DNA from: Candidatus Omnitrophota bacterium
GTDB taxonomy: Bacteria > Omnitrophota > 4484-213
Reading direction: 5' to 3'
NCBI GenBank assembly: GCA_030639955.1
Contig: DAOWKH010000017.1
Location: 1 to 8,507, forward strand
Length of the DNA: 8,507 nucleotides
Both the position numbers and the translations under genes were made by a program. Below, piece by piece: positions 1 to 5,656 of this stretch; position 1 is the first letter of the stretch, and each line of letters starts with the position of its first letter. Below the pieces are notes generated by a model. That model was not told the DNA's origin and did no database searches. It worked only from the letters and a program-made list of their open reading frames with translations.

Positions 1-1
1 A

Positions 2-793
2 GCAACTCAAAGCCAGGAAGGAAAACCAAGCCTTGTTTATCCATTTTATCCTTATGATGATGCTGATACAGGAAATCCCTTGCTTGAAATTAGACTTCAA
101 CCCAAAGGGGAATTTGAACTTCCCATACATGAGAATAAAGAACTTTACTTTGATGCTCTATCTAAATATCCCTATAATCCATCAGGAATAACAGTTATTA
201 ATCAAGATCAAGAAGACTGGGAGAAGGCAGCAGCATTACCGCAAAGTGTATTAGGTAAGATAATTTTTGATCCTGACGTTGGCCATCTGCCTTTAATTCA
301 AAAGGCTATTGATGCTACTAAAGAAGAATATGTAGGGGGTGGAGACTTTGATTTAAAAATATCTGATATGGCTAAAAAATTTGCTTTAGAAAATGGATAT
401 AATGTAGATGTCGCTCCAGGGGGAGACACTTGGCAACCTGAATGGGAAGAACCAGAAAATATAGATATAAAGTATAGTTATTGGTTGAAGCATGAGCCAG
501 ACACAAAATGCGGGGGGTGTCCTGATTCCCCTTGTGAATGTTCTGTTTGCGGCAGCTGTAGCTGTGGTGAGGATTGTACCGAACCAAAATATTGTTCTAA
601 AAGATGCTGGACAAAAGAGCAAGCTTCTACCAGTGGTCCCTTTTGGGTAAAAGGGGAACCTCGGTCTACAGAAGTTAGAGTACGTGTCGAATCTACGGCT
701 GGAACAAGCAGAGAAGCAAAAGGAGAAGTTGATATTACTGATGGTTCCATTTTCCCACCAAAGGCCAACTTCAAAATCCAACTTTCAGATTAA
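2..793 (+). CDS. Hypothetical cysteine-cluster protein, 5' end cut by window edge
   Basis: I do not recognise this protein. The frame is open from base 2 to the TAA at 791-793 (263 visible residues), so the gene begins upstream; the TTG at 80 is an internal Leu codon and not a convincing start. Most of it looks soluble and acidic, with no hydrophobic segment in the visible part. Its main feature is a cluster of 10 cysteines within 33 residues (bases 509-607), spaced C-x2-C-x4-C-x-C-x2-C-x2-C-x-C-x3-C-x5-C-x3-C, with a hydrophilic region on either side. This could bind metal or form disulfides; the spacing does not match a ferredoxin. The stop lies 5 bases before a TadE-like gene, so a role as an exported or pilus-associated protein of the same operon is inferred from position only. 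The reading frame is secure; the function is unknown. Confidence 0.75.
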   Translation, partial: ATQSQEGKPSLVYPFYPYDDADTGNPLLEIRLQPKGEFELPIHENKELYFDALSKYPYNPSGITVINQDQEDWEKAAALPQSVLGKIIFDPDVGHLPLIQKAIDATKEEYVGGGDFDLKISDMAKKFALENGYNVDVAPGGDTWQPEWEEPENIDIKYSYWLKHEPDTKCGGCPDSPCECSVCGSCSCGEDCTEPKYCSKRCWTKEQASTSGPFWVKGEPRSTEVRVRVESTAGTSREAKGEVDITDGSIFPPKANFKIQLSD

Positions 794-798
794 ATAAA

Positions 799-1347
799 AT
801 GAAGCCCAAAAACAGTGGTCAAGCTACTTTAGAATTCGCTATCTTCTTCCCCCTTTTTGCCCTGGTAATTGCAATGATTATCCAATTTAGCTGGCTTTTA
901 CTTGCTAAACAGAGGGTAGAGATGGCTGCCTTTCGGGGGGCATTGTATGCGGCAAGAGAAAAAACAGAAGATTGGGTAGAGAACGATGTAAAAGAAAAAT
1001 TTTTTCCGGAACAGCAGCGACCTACTGTATCCGTAGGTGATTTTAAACAAGAACCTGCTGCTAGTGATACAGTTGACTATGCGGAGTTAAATGTGCGGGC
1101 AGATGTGCACATTTTAGGAATGTTCACAATTCCTCCATTTACAGCAATGTGGGACGGAATTGCCGGGGCAAGTGAAACAAGAGCAAGGGCAGTAGCCGAC
1201 AGAATTCAAGATGAAGTACTAAACCCTGATCCTGACACAATTAGAAAAATTAGAAGATGCTACGATGAATACAGCAACGGCACTTACCGTGTCTGTGCCT
1301 TTCACAAAATTGCCTATGACCCGGATGTGCCATTTAGCAAGGACTAA
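799..1347 (+). CDS. TadE-like pseudopilin
   Basis: 182 residues. The N-terminus has the type IV prepilin-like layout of TadE/TadF pseudopilins: a short basic leader (MKPKNSG), a presumed prepilin-peptidase cut after Gly7, then QATLEF with Glu12 at mature position +5, followed by a hydrophobic helix at about residues 13-36. The remainder is a soluble, mixed α/β-looking domain with no further membrane segment and two late cysteines (C154, C166). In Tad (tight adherence) systems such minor pilins sit in the inner membrane and are needed to assemble the Flp pilus. No Shine-Dalgarno sequence is visible before the ATG, which lies 5 bases after the previous stop, so translation is probably coupled. 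No other Tad genes (tadA, tadB, tadC, flp) are in the window; they may lie upstream. A TadG-like or general secretion pseudopilin is the main alternative. Confidence 0.8.
   Translation: MKPKNSGQATLEFAIFFPLFALVIAMIIQFSWLLLAKQRVEMAAFRGALYAAREKTEDWVENDVKEKFFPEQQRPTVSVGDFKQEPAASDTVDYAELNVRADVHILGMFTIPPFTAMWDGIAGASETRARAVADRIQDEVLNPDPDTIRKIRRCYDEYSNGTYRVCAFHKIAYDPDVPFSKD
1339..1343 (+). promoter_or_regulatory. Ribosome binding site of kdsD
   Basis: AAGGA lies 7 bases before the kdsD ATG and inside the last codons of the TadE-like gene. It supports the chosen kdsD start and suggests that the two genes share a transcript. Confidence 0.6.
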
Positions 1348-1350
1348 ATA

Positions 1351-2322
1351 ATGTCAAACAATAACATTCTATCCCAAGGCAAAGAAGTTTTAGAGATTGA
1401 AGCTGAGGCGATTTCGCAGTTAATCAAACACCTAAATGAAAATTTTGTCGCCGCAGTGGAGCTGCTTTATAACTGCAAAGGAAGGACAATAGTCATCGGG
1501 ATGGGCAAGCCGGGGATAATTGCCAAAAAGCTCTCGGCAACCCTTGCCTCTACGGGCACCCCGAGTTTTTTTCTCCATTCGGCAGAAGCAGCGCATGGCG
1601 ATTTGGGAATGGCAACCAACAACGATGTAGCGGTGATTTTGTCTAATAGCGGTGAGACAGAAGAAATAATCAAGATTCTTCCTTCTATAAAAAAGCTCGG
1701 ATTAAAGATAATTTCGCTCACCGGAAATTTAGATTCTACTTTAGCCCAAAACAGCGATATAGTTCTGAATACAAAGGTAGAGAAAGAAGCTTGTAAATTA
1801 GGATTGTCGCCGACAGCAAGCACAACAGCAATGCTGGCAATGGGCGATGCCTTAGCCGTAGTTCTTTTGCAGAAAAGAGGGTTCAAAAGAGAGGATTATG
1901 CCTTTTTTCACCCCGGGGGTGTATTGGGAAAACGACTGTTGTTAAAGGCAGAAGACATAATGCGTCAGAATGAAGCAAATCCGCTGGTTAAAGAGAGTGA
2001 ATTAGTAAAAGATGTCTTATTAAAGATAACCCAAGCTCGAGCAGGAGCGGCGAGTGTGGTGGATGATAAAGGGATTTTGATTGGGATTTTTACCGATGGC
2101 GACTTGCGGCGGCATCTAAAAGCAAATATAAATTTGCTTGAGATGAAGGTAAACGAGGTAATGACCAAAAGTCCGACCGTTATTAATAAAGACAAATTAG
2201 TTGCCGAATGCCTAAAGATTTTTGAGCAAAAAAAGATTGACGAGATTCCGGTGGTTGATGAGAATAACAGATTAATTGGTTTGTTGGATATACAGGATGT
2301 GTTGAAATCAGGAGTAGCGTGA
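1351..2322 (+). CDS. kdsD: D-arabinose 5-phosphate isomerase (KdsD/KpsF/GutQ family)
   Basis: Interconverts D-ribulose 5-phosphate and D-arabinose 5-phosphate, the first step of Kdo synthesis for lipopolysaccharide, in the cytoplasm. It has 323 residues, close to the usual 320-330. An SIS sugar-isomerase domain (about residues 35-190) is followed by two CBS domains (about 204-260 and 270-323). Visible family motifs include GMGKPG (K53), HGDLGM, SNSGETEE (E105), KEAC (E146) and HPGG (H187); these four residues line up by a constant offset of 6 with K59, E111, E152 and H193 of E. coli KdsD, recalled from the literature. The start has a good AAGGA site. It lies 3 bases after the TadE-like gene and is separated from kdsC by a repeat-filled gap. 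A GutQ- or KpsF-type paralogue is possible, but the adjacent kdsC favours the Kdo pathway. Confidence 0.95.
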   Translation: MSNNNILSQGKEVLEIEAEAISQLIKHLNENFVAAVELLYNCKGRTIVIGMGKPGIIAKKLSATLASTGTPSFFLHSAEAAHGDLGMATNNDVAVILSNSGETEEIIKILPSIKKLGLKIISLTGNLDSTLAQNSDIVLNTKVEKEACKLGLSPTASTTAMLAMGDALAVVLLQKRGFKREDYAFFHPGGVLGKRLLLKAEDIMRQNEANPLVKESELVKDVLLKITQARAGAASVVDDKGILIGIFTDGDLRRHLKANINLLEMKVNEVMTKSPTVINKDKLVAECLKIFEQKKIDEIPVVDENNRLIGLLDIQDVLKSGVA

Positions 2323-2331
2323 GAGTTAGGG

Positions 2332-2460
2332 AAATCCCAATGACCAAATCCCAATGCCCAATAAAATCCCAATTCTTTAAATCCCAAATAAGAAATAATA
2401 ACCTTGGGGTTTAGGATTTGGGGCTTGATTGGTCATTGGTCATTGGGGCTTGGGGTTTAT
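2332..2460 (+). repeat. Imperfect inverted repeat region of CCAATGACCAA / TTGGTCATTGG units
   Basis: This stretch fills most of the kdsD-kdsC gap. The left half carries repeated AAATCCCAA units with CCCAATGACCAA at 2336-2347; the right half carries the complement TTGGTCATTGGG at 2436-2447, a perfect 12-base match. A second overlapping TTGGTCATTGG is at 2429-2439, and several TTGGGG/CCCCAA-like blocks surround them. The transcript could fold back over about 110 bases. From memory, similar GGTCATTGG repeats are scattered through many environmental bacterial genomes and generate spurious peptides; that is general recollection and was not searched. No clear promoter or U-tract terminator is visible here. 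Confidence 0.75.
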
Positions 2461-2486
2461 TAAACTACTCAGAGCAATTAGAAATT

Positions 2487-3011
2487 ATGGAAACCCAACT
2501 TATTGAGAAATTTAGAAGGATTAAATTACTCCTCTTAGATGTAGACGGTGTTTTAACCGATGGGAGGATAATTTTTAGTAGTAGAGATGAATTAAAATTT
2601 TTTGATGTCCAGGACGGCTTGGGGATTGTCTTGTTGCGGCGGGCAGGGATTGACTCTATAATTATCACCGCCAAGAAGTCAAGAGCAGTAAGCAAAAGGG
2701 CAAAGGATATGGAGATAAAAGAGGTCTATCAGAATAGTCGCAATAAATTAAAAATTTATAACAAGATTTTACGGAGATATAAAATTCCCTCGCAAGAAAT
2801 TGCTTTTATCGGCGATGAAATAATCGATATTCCGGTTTTAGAAAAAGTGGGTCTGAGTATCAGCGTTCCAAACGCTGTTGATGAGGTAAAAGAAAAGGTA
2901 GATTATATCACTCAAAAGCAAGGTGGAAGAGGGGCAGTGCGGGAAATTTGCGATTTGATTTTGAAAACACAGGGGAAATGGGAGGAAGCGATTGCTCAAC
3001 TGTTATGCTGA
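2487..3011 (+). CDS. kdsC: 3-deoxy-D-manno-octulosonate 8-phosphate phosphatase
   Basis: Removes the phosphate from Kdo 8-phosphate to give Kdo, the third step of the pathway, in the cytoplasm. The HAD-superfamily, cap-less type C0 protein has 174 residues from ATG 2487, the usual size. Motif I is LLLDVDGVLTDG (nucleophile D18, acid D20). Motif II is ITAKKS with T61, where the family usually has ITGR. The motif III lysine is K87 in QNSRNK. Motif IV is GDEIIDIP (D110, D114), followed by the family signature GGRGAVREICDLIL. The frame is open upstream to a TTG at 2418, but those 23 codons come from the neighbouring repeat and precede the conserved fold, so I place the start at 2487. No strong ribosome binding site is visible. 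The end overlaps coaE by 7 bases. Confidence 0.93.
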   Translation: METQLIEKFRRIKLLLLDVDGVLTDGRIIFSSRDELKFFDVQDGLGIVLLRRAGIDSIIITAKKSRAVSKRAKDMEIKEVYQNSRNKLKIYNKILRRYKIPSQEIAFIGDEIIDIPVLEKVGLSISVPNAVDEVKEKVDYITQKQGGRGAVREICDLILKTQGKWEEAIAQLLC

Positions 3012-3622
3012 TTTTGGGCGTAACTGGGAGTTTTGGGACAGGCAAGACGACTGTCTGCCAAATATTTAAGGAATTAGGAGCAGAGGTAATTGATGCCGAT
3101 AAAATTTCTCATAATATTTTAGAAAAAGGCGATATTCAAAACCAGGTTAAGGAATTATTTAATTTATCCCTCCAGCAATCCGCACAAGAATTCCGTTCTC
3201 AGATTGCCCAAATTGCATTTAAGGATAGAAAAAGCATAAAGAAATTAGAGAAAATTCTTCATCCCTTGATAATTAAGGAAATAAAAGAGAAAATATCTCA
3301 AGCCAAAGAAGAAATAGTTGTGGTCGATGCTCCTTTGTTGATTGAGACAGGATTAGACAAAATTGTAGATAAGTTAATTGTAGTTAGCGCTTCTTTAGAA
3401 AGGCAAATTTCTCGTGGTCAAAAAGAGAATTTTTCTCACAAAGAGGTTTTAGAAAGGATAGAGTGTCAAATTCCTTTATCCGAAAAATTAAAGCAAACTG
3501 ATTTTATAATTGATAATGATGGAGAAATAGAAAAAACAAAGGAGCAAGTAAAAGAAATATATAAATTGTGTGAGGCGAAACCTCAACCGAAGGCTTCGCC
3601 CGAGGTTTCGCCTCGTAACTAA
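3005..3622 (+). CDS. coaE: Dephospho-CoA kinase
   Basis: Catalyses ATP-dependent phosphorylation of the 3' hydroxyl of dephospho-CoA, the last step of coenzyme A synthesis, in the cytoplasm. It has 205 residues, near the usual 200. The P-loop is GSFGTGKT (residues 8-15), followed by the family motifs IDADKISH (29-36), LHPLI (85-89) and VVVDAPLLIETGLD (105-118), the lid-like RGQKENF region, and IPLSEK and DFIIDNDG near the end. The ATG at 3005 overlaps the kdsC stop (ATGCTGA) and places the P-loop at the normal distance from the N-terminus; upstream in-frame starts would add an unconserved stretch. The last 16 residues, from E190 on, are encoded by an inverted repeat and are Pro/Lys/Ser-rich, so they are probably a repeat-derived tail beyond the conserved fold. 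Confidence 0.94.
   Translation: MLILGVTGSFGTGKTTVCQIFKELGAEVIDADKISHNILEKGDIQNQVKELFNLSLQQSAQEFRSQIAQIAFKDRKSIKKLEKILHPLIIKEIKEKISQAKEEIVVVDAPLLIETGLDKIVDKLIVVSASLERQISRGQKENFSHKEVLERIECQIPLSEKLKQTDFIIDNDGEIEKTKEQVKEIYKLCEAKPQPKASPEVSPRN
3572..3614 (+). repeat. Palindromic hairpin element inside the 3' end of coaE
   Basis: GAGGCGAAACCTC (3572-3584) and its exact complement GAGGTTTCGCCTC (3602-3614) form a 13-base perfect stem around a 17-base loop. The loop itself contains CGAAGGCTTCG, able to form a small inner hairpin. The element is G+C-richer than its surroundings, starts exactly at codon 190 of coaE and ends just before the stop. No T-run follows, so it is not a standard intrinsic terminator. 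It resembles REP-type or miniature palindromic elements, and its CCGAAGGC core recurs in reverse orientation at 8440-8447. Confidence 0.85.
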
Positions 3623-3627
3623 ATTAC

Positions 3628-3633
3628 AGGAGT
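3628..3633 (+). promoter_or_regulatory. Ribosome binding site of rho
   Basis: AGGAGT ends 5 bases before ATG 3639, a strong site that fixes the rho start in preference to the in-frame ATG at 3651. Confidence 0.7.
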
Positions 3634-3638
3634 AATCA

Positions 3639-4904
3639 ATGAATGAAACAATGAATATCAGTGATTTAAAAAAGATGAATATGGCAGAGTTGACCAAGAC
3701 CGCCCGCAATTTAGAGATTAATGGAATAAGCGGTCTAAAGAAACAGGACCTTATTTTTAAAATTCTGCAAACCCAGATTGAAAAGAATGGCTTGATATTT
3801 GGAGAAGGCGTTTTGGAGACCTTGCAGGATGGCTTTGGTTTTCTAAGAAGTCCTAATTACAATTATCTCCCCTGTCCTGATGATATCTACATTTCTCCTT
3901 CGCAGATTAGGAAATTCAATTTGTGCAAAGGAGATACAGTGAGCGGGCAGATTCGTCCGCCCAAAGAGGGAGAAAAATACTTTGCTTTGCTAAAAATAGA
4001 AGCGGTTAATTTCGAAAATCCGGAGCAAACAAGGGATAAGATTCTATTTGACAATTTAATCCCTATTTATCCCGATAAGAGATTTACCCTGGAGACCACT
4101 CCTGACGAAGTTTCTATGCGGGTAATGGATCTGATTACGCCGGTAGGAAAGGGACAGCGGGGGTTGATTGTTGCTCCGCCTTACAGCGGCAAGACGGTTT
4201 TATTGCAAAAGTTTGCCGATAGCATTACTACCAATCATCCTAATGCATTTCTGATTGTCCTGCTGATTGACGAGCGGCCGGAAGAGGTCACTGATATGCA
4301 ACAGTCAGTAAAAGGAGAGGTAATTAGCTCTACCTTTGATGAACCGCCAGAGAGACATATCCAAGTCGCCGAGATGGTTTTGGAAAAGGCGAAGAGATTG
4401 GTAGAGTATAAGGGAGATGTAATAATCCTTTTAGACAGTATTACCCGCTTGGCGCGGGCTTATAATGCGGTTATGCCCCATAGCGGCAAAATCCTCTCCG
4501 GAGGAATAGATGCCGGTGCTTTGCAAAAGCCCAAGAGGTTTTTTGGCGCCGCTCGCAATATAAAAGAAGGGGGGAGCTTGACTATTGTTGCCACGGCTTT
4601 AGTGGACACAGGAAGCCGAATGGACGATGTTATCTTTGAGGAGTTTAAGGGAACCGGGAATATGGAGTTGCAATTAGACCGCAATCTTTTTCAGCGCCGG
4701 GTCTATCCTGCTATTGATATAAAGCGCTCAAATACGCGTAGAGAAGAACTACTTTTAAATCCGGGAGAATTAAATAAGGTTTGGTTATTGAGAAAGATGT
4801 TGCAGGAGTTGAGCAGCGTAGAGGCAATGGAGTTATTGGTGGGGAAATTAAAAAAGGTAAAGACCAATGAGGAGTTTTTGGCGATTATAAGGAATAAGGT
4901 ATAA
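3639..4904 (+). CDS. rho: Transcription termination factor Rho
   Basis: Hexameric RNA-dependent ATPase/translocase that ends transcription. It has 421 residues, almost the same as E. coli Rho (419), without the large N-terminal insertion seen in some phyla. Order: an N-terminal helical Rho-N domain (about 5-48); a cold-shock-like RNA-binding domain (about 52-125) with the RNP motif DGFGFLRSP; and the ATPase core (about 150-421). In the core are the P-loop APPYSGKT (179-186), LIDERPEEVT with catalytic Glu212, Walker B ILLDSITRLARAYN (D266), the secondary-site region around GKILSGGIDA, FKGTGNMEL, and KRSNTRREELL with the arginine finger R367. Oddity: the P-loop reads PPYSGKT where E. coli has PPKAGKT. 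It sits 16 bases after coaE and 10 before rpmE; a rho-rpmE pair is common in bacteria. Confidence 0.98.
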   Translation: MNETMNISDLKKMNMAELTKTARNLEINGISGLKKQDLIFKILQTQIEKNGLIFGEGVLETLQDGFGFLRSPNYNYLPCPDDIYISPSQIRKFNLCKGDTVSGQIRPPKEGEKYFALLKIEAVNFENPEQTRDKILFDNLIPIYPDKRFTLETTPDEVSMRVMDLITPVGKGQRGLIVAPPYSGKTVLLQKFADSITTNHPNAFLIVLLIDERPEEVTDMQQSVKGEVISSTFDEPPERHIQVAEMVLEKAKRLVEYKGDVIILLDSITRLARAYNAVMPHSGKILSGGIDAGALQKPKRFFGAARNIKEGGSLTIVATALVDTGSRMDDVIFEEFKGTGNMELQLDRNLFQRRVYPAIDIKRSNTRREELLLNPGELNKVWLLRKMLQELSSVEAMELLVGKLKKVKTNEEFLAIIRNKV

Positions 4905-4912
4905 AGGGGGAG
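4904..4912 (+). promoter_or_regulatory. Ribosome binding site of rpmE
   Basis: AAGGGGGAG directly follows the rho stop codon and lies 2 bases before ATG 4915. Its purine run supports the short rpmE gene and its start, although the spacing from the GGGGG core is tight. Confidence 0.55.
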
Positions 4913-4914
4913 CT

Positions 4915-5115
4915 ATGAAAGAGGGAATCCATCCGAAATACGAGGAAACGACAATTACCTGCGCCTGTGGTAATGTAATCCATACCCGTTCTACCAAGAA
5001 AAATGTTCATGTGGAAATCTGCTCTAAATGTCATCCTTTTTTTACCGGTAAGGAGAAATTAGTAGATTCTATGGGCAGGGTGGAAAAATTCAGGAAGAAA
5101 TACGGGAAGAAGTAA
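4915..5115 (+). CDS. rpmE: 50S ribosomal protein L31, zinc-binding type
   Basis: 66-residue component of the large ribosomal subunit, at the bridge between the subunits. The N-terminus MKEGIHPKY is the family signature. Four zinc-ligand cysteines are present (C16 and C18 in CAC; C36 and C39 in CSKC), so this is the C+ (zinc-containing) form as opposed to the zinc-independent paralogue. HPFFTGKEKLVDSMGRVEKF near the C-terminus is also characteristic. It follows rho by 10 bases. The stop TAA shares one base with the ruvC ATG (TAATG), so it is probably coupled to ruvC. In many bacteria prfA follows rpmE; here the ruv genes do. Confidence 0.97.
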   Translation: MKEGIHPKYEETTITCACGNVIHTRSTKKNVHVEICSKCHPFFTGKEKLVDSMGRVEKFRKKYGKK

Positions 5116-5627
5116 TGCGCATATTAGGAATTGATCCTGGGACAGTTATTACCGGTTTTGGAGTGATAGAAAAGAAAAAAGATAAACTGAAAGTCATCGA
5201 TTACGGAATAATAAGACCAAAAGGCAAATCAACCCTTGCCCAACGACTAAAATATATCTATCAAGAGATTACTCAGATAATCGAAAAGAGCGATTTGGAT
5301 ATCGTGATTGTCGAGGATATATTCTTTCATAAGAATTTCCGTTCAGCGGCAAAGATTGGGGAAGCGAGGAGTGTAGCGATATTAGCGGCGGCAAATCAAG
5401 ATTTAGAAATAGTAGAATATCTTCCTACCGAGATAAAGCAATCTGTAACAGGCAATGGGAGGGCATCAAAGGTGCAGGTGCAAAATATGGTAAAAAGAAT
5501 ATTGGGGCTTTCTGAACTTCCTTTTTCGGATGCCGCCGATGCTTTAGCTACGGCTATCTGCCATTGCCATAGATTAAAACAGACGACAGACGACAGACGA
5601 CAGACGACAGAAAAATCTGTTTTCTGA
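5115..5627 (+). CDS. ruvC: Holliday junction resolvase RuvC
   Basis: Dimeric, Mg-dependent endonuclease that cuts Holliday junctions symmetrically during recombination repair. It has 170 residues, near the usual 160-175. The RNase H-like fold shows all four catalytic acids: D7 in GIDPGT, E67 in VIVEDIFF, and D139 and D142 in SDAADALATAICH. The phenylalanines F70/F71 followed by HKN match the junction-probing loop region, and GNGRASKVQVQ is the usual basic loop. The conserved protein ends near residue 154; the last 15 residues (QTTDDRRQTTEKSVF) are encoded by a 7-base tandem repeat and its flank. The gene overlaps rpmE by one base and precedes ruvA by 29 bases. Changes in repeat number would alter or extend the C-terminus. 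Confidence 0.97.
   Translation: MRILGIDPGTVITGFGVIEKKKDKLKVIDYGIIRPKGKSTLAQRLKYIYQEITQIIEKSDLDIVIVEDIFFHKNFRSAAKIGEARSVAILAAANQDLEIVEYLPTEIKQSVTGNGRASKVQVQNMVKRILGLSELPFSDAADALATAICHCHRLKQTTDDRRQTTEKSVF
5580..5611 (+). repeat. 7-base tandem repeat (CAGACGA, four copies plus CAGA) in the 3' end of ruvC
   Basis: Four exact copies of CAGACGA occupy 5580-5607, followed by a partial CAGA. Since 7 is not a multiple of 3, each gained or lost copy shifts the ruvC frame. The downstream strand has complementary pieces: AAAACAGA at 5577-5584 matches TCTGTTTT at 5616-5623, and CAGAAAA at 5608-5614 matches TTTTCTG at 5620-5626. The whole block may therefore be the remnant of an inverted repeat element. 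Confidence 0.9.
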
Positions 5628-5656
5628 CTTCTGTTTTTTTGTCTTCCGTTATTATA

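Noticed and set aside
509..607. Ferredoxin or 4Fe-4S domain
   Set aside because: The cysteine spacing does not contain the CxxCxxCxxxCP pattern, and the surroundings do not resemble a ferredoxin fold.
372..781. Minus-strand open frames of 71 to 131 codons opposite the cysteine-cluster gene
   Set aside because: They overlap each other and lie opposite a longer frame that is contiguous with the + strand operon; their translations show no recognisable domain.
1467..2387. Minus-strand open frames opposite kdsD
   Set aside because: They are antisense shadows of a clearly conserved gene, and the second draws its N-terminus from the repeat block at 2332-2460.
2425..2463. Promoter before kdsC (TTGATT or TTGGTC with TATTAA)
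   Set aside because: Spacing is poor and the elements lie in low-complexity repeats where such matches are expected by chance.
2418..2486. Upstream TTG start for kdsC adding 23 residues
   Set aside because: The extra residues are encoded by the repeat block and are not part of the KdsC fold; ATG 2487 gives the usual family length.
2948..3004. Upstream TTG or ATG (2978) starts for coaE
   Set aside because: They add an unconserved stretch inside kdsC; ATG 3005 places the P-loop at the normal position for the family.
5580..5611. Possible CRISPR-like array
   Set aside because: The units are 7 bases long, directly adjacent and without spacers; this is a simple tandem repeat.
5607..5640. Intrinsic terminator between ruvC and ruvA (hairpin plus T-run)
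   Set aside because: The possible stems are short and A+T-rich, several alternatives compete, and the T-run is separated from them by further sequence. Termination here would cut ruvA and ruvB from ruvC.
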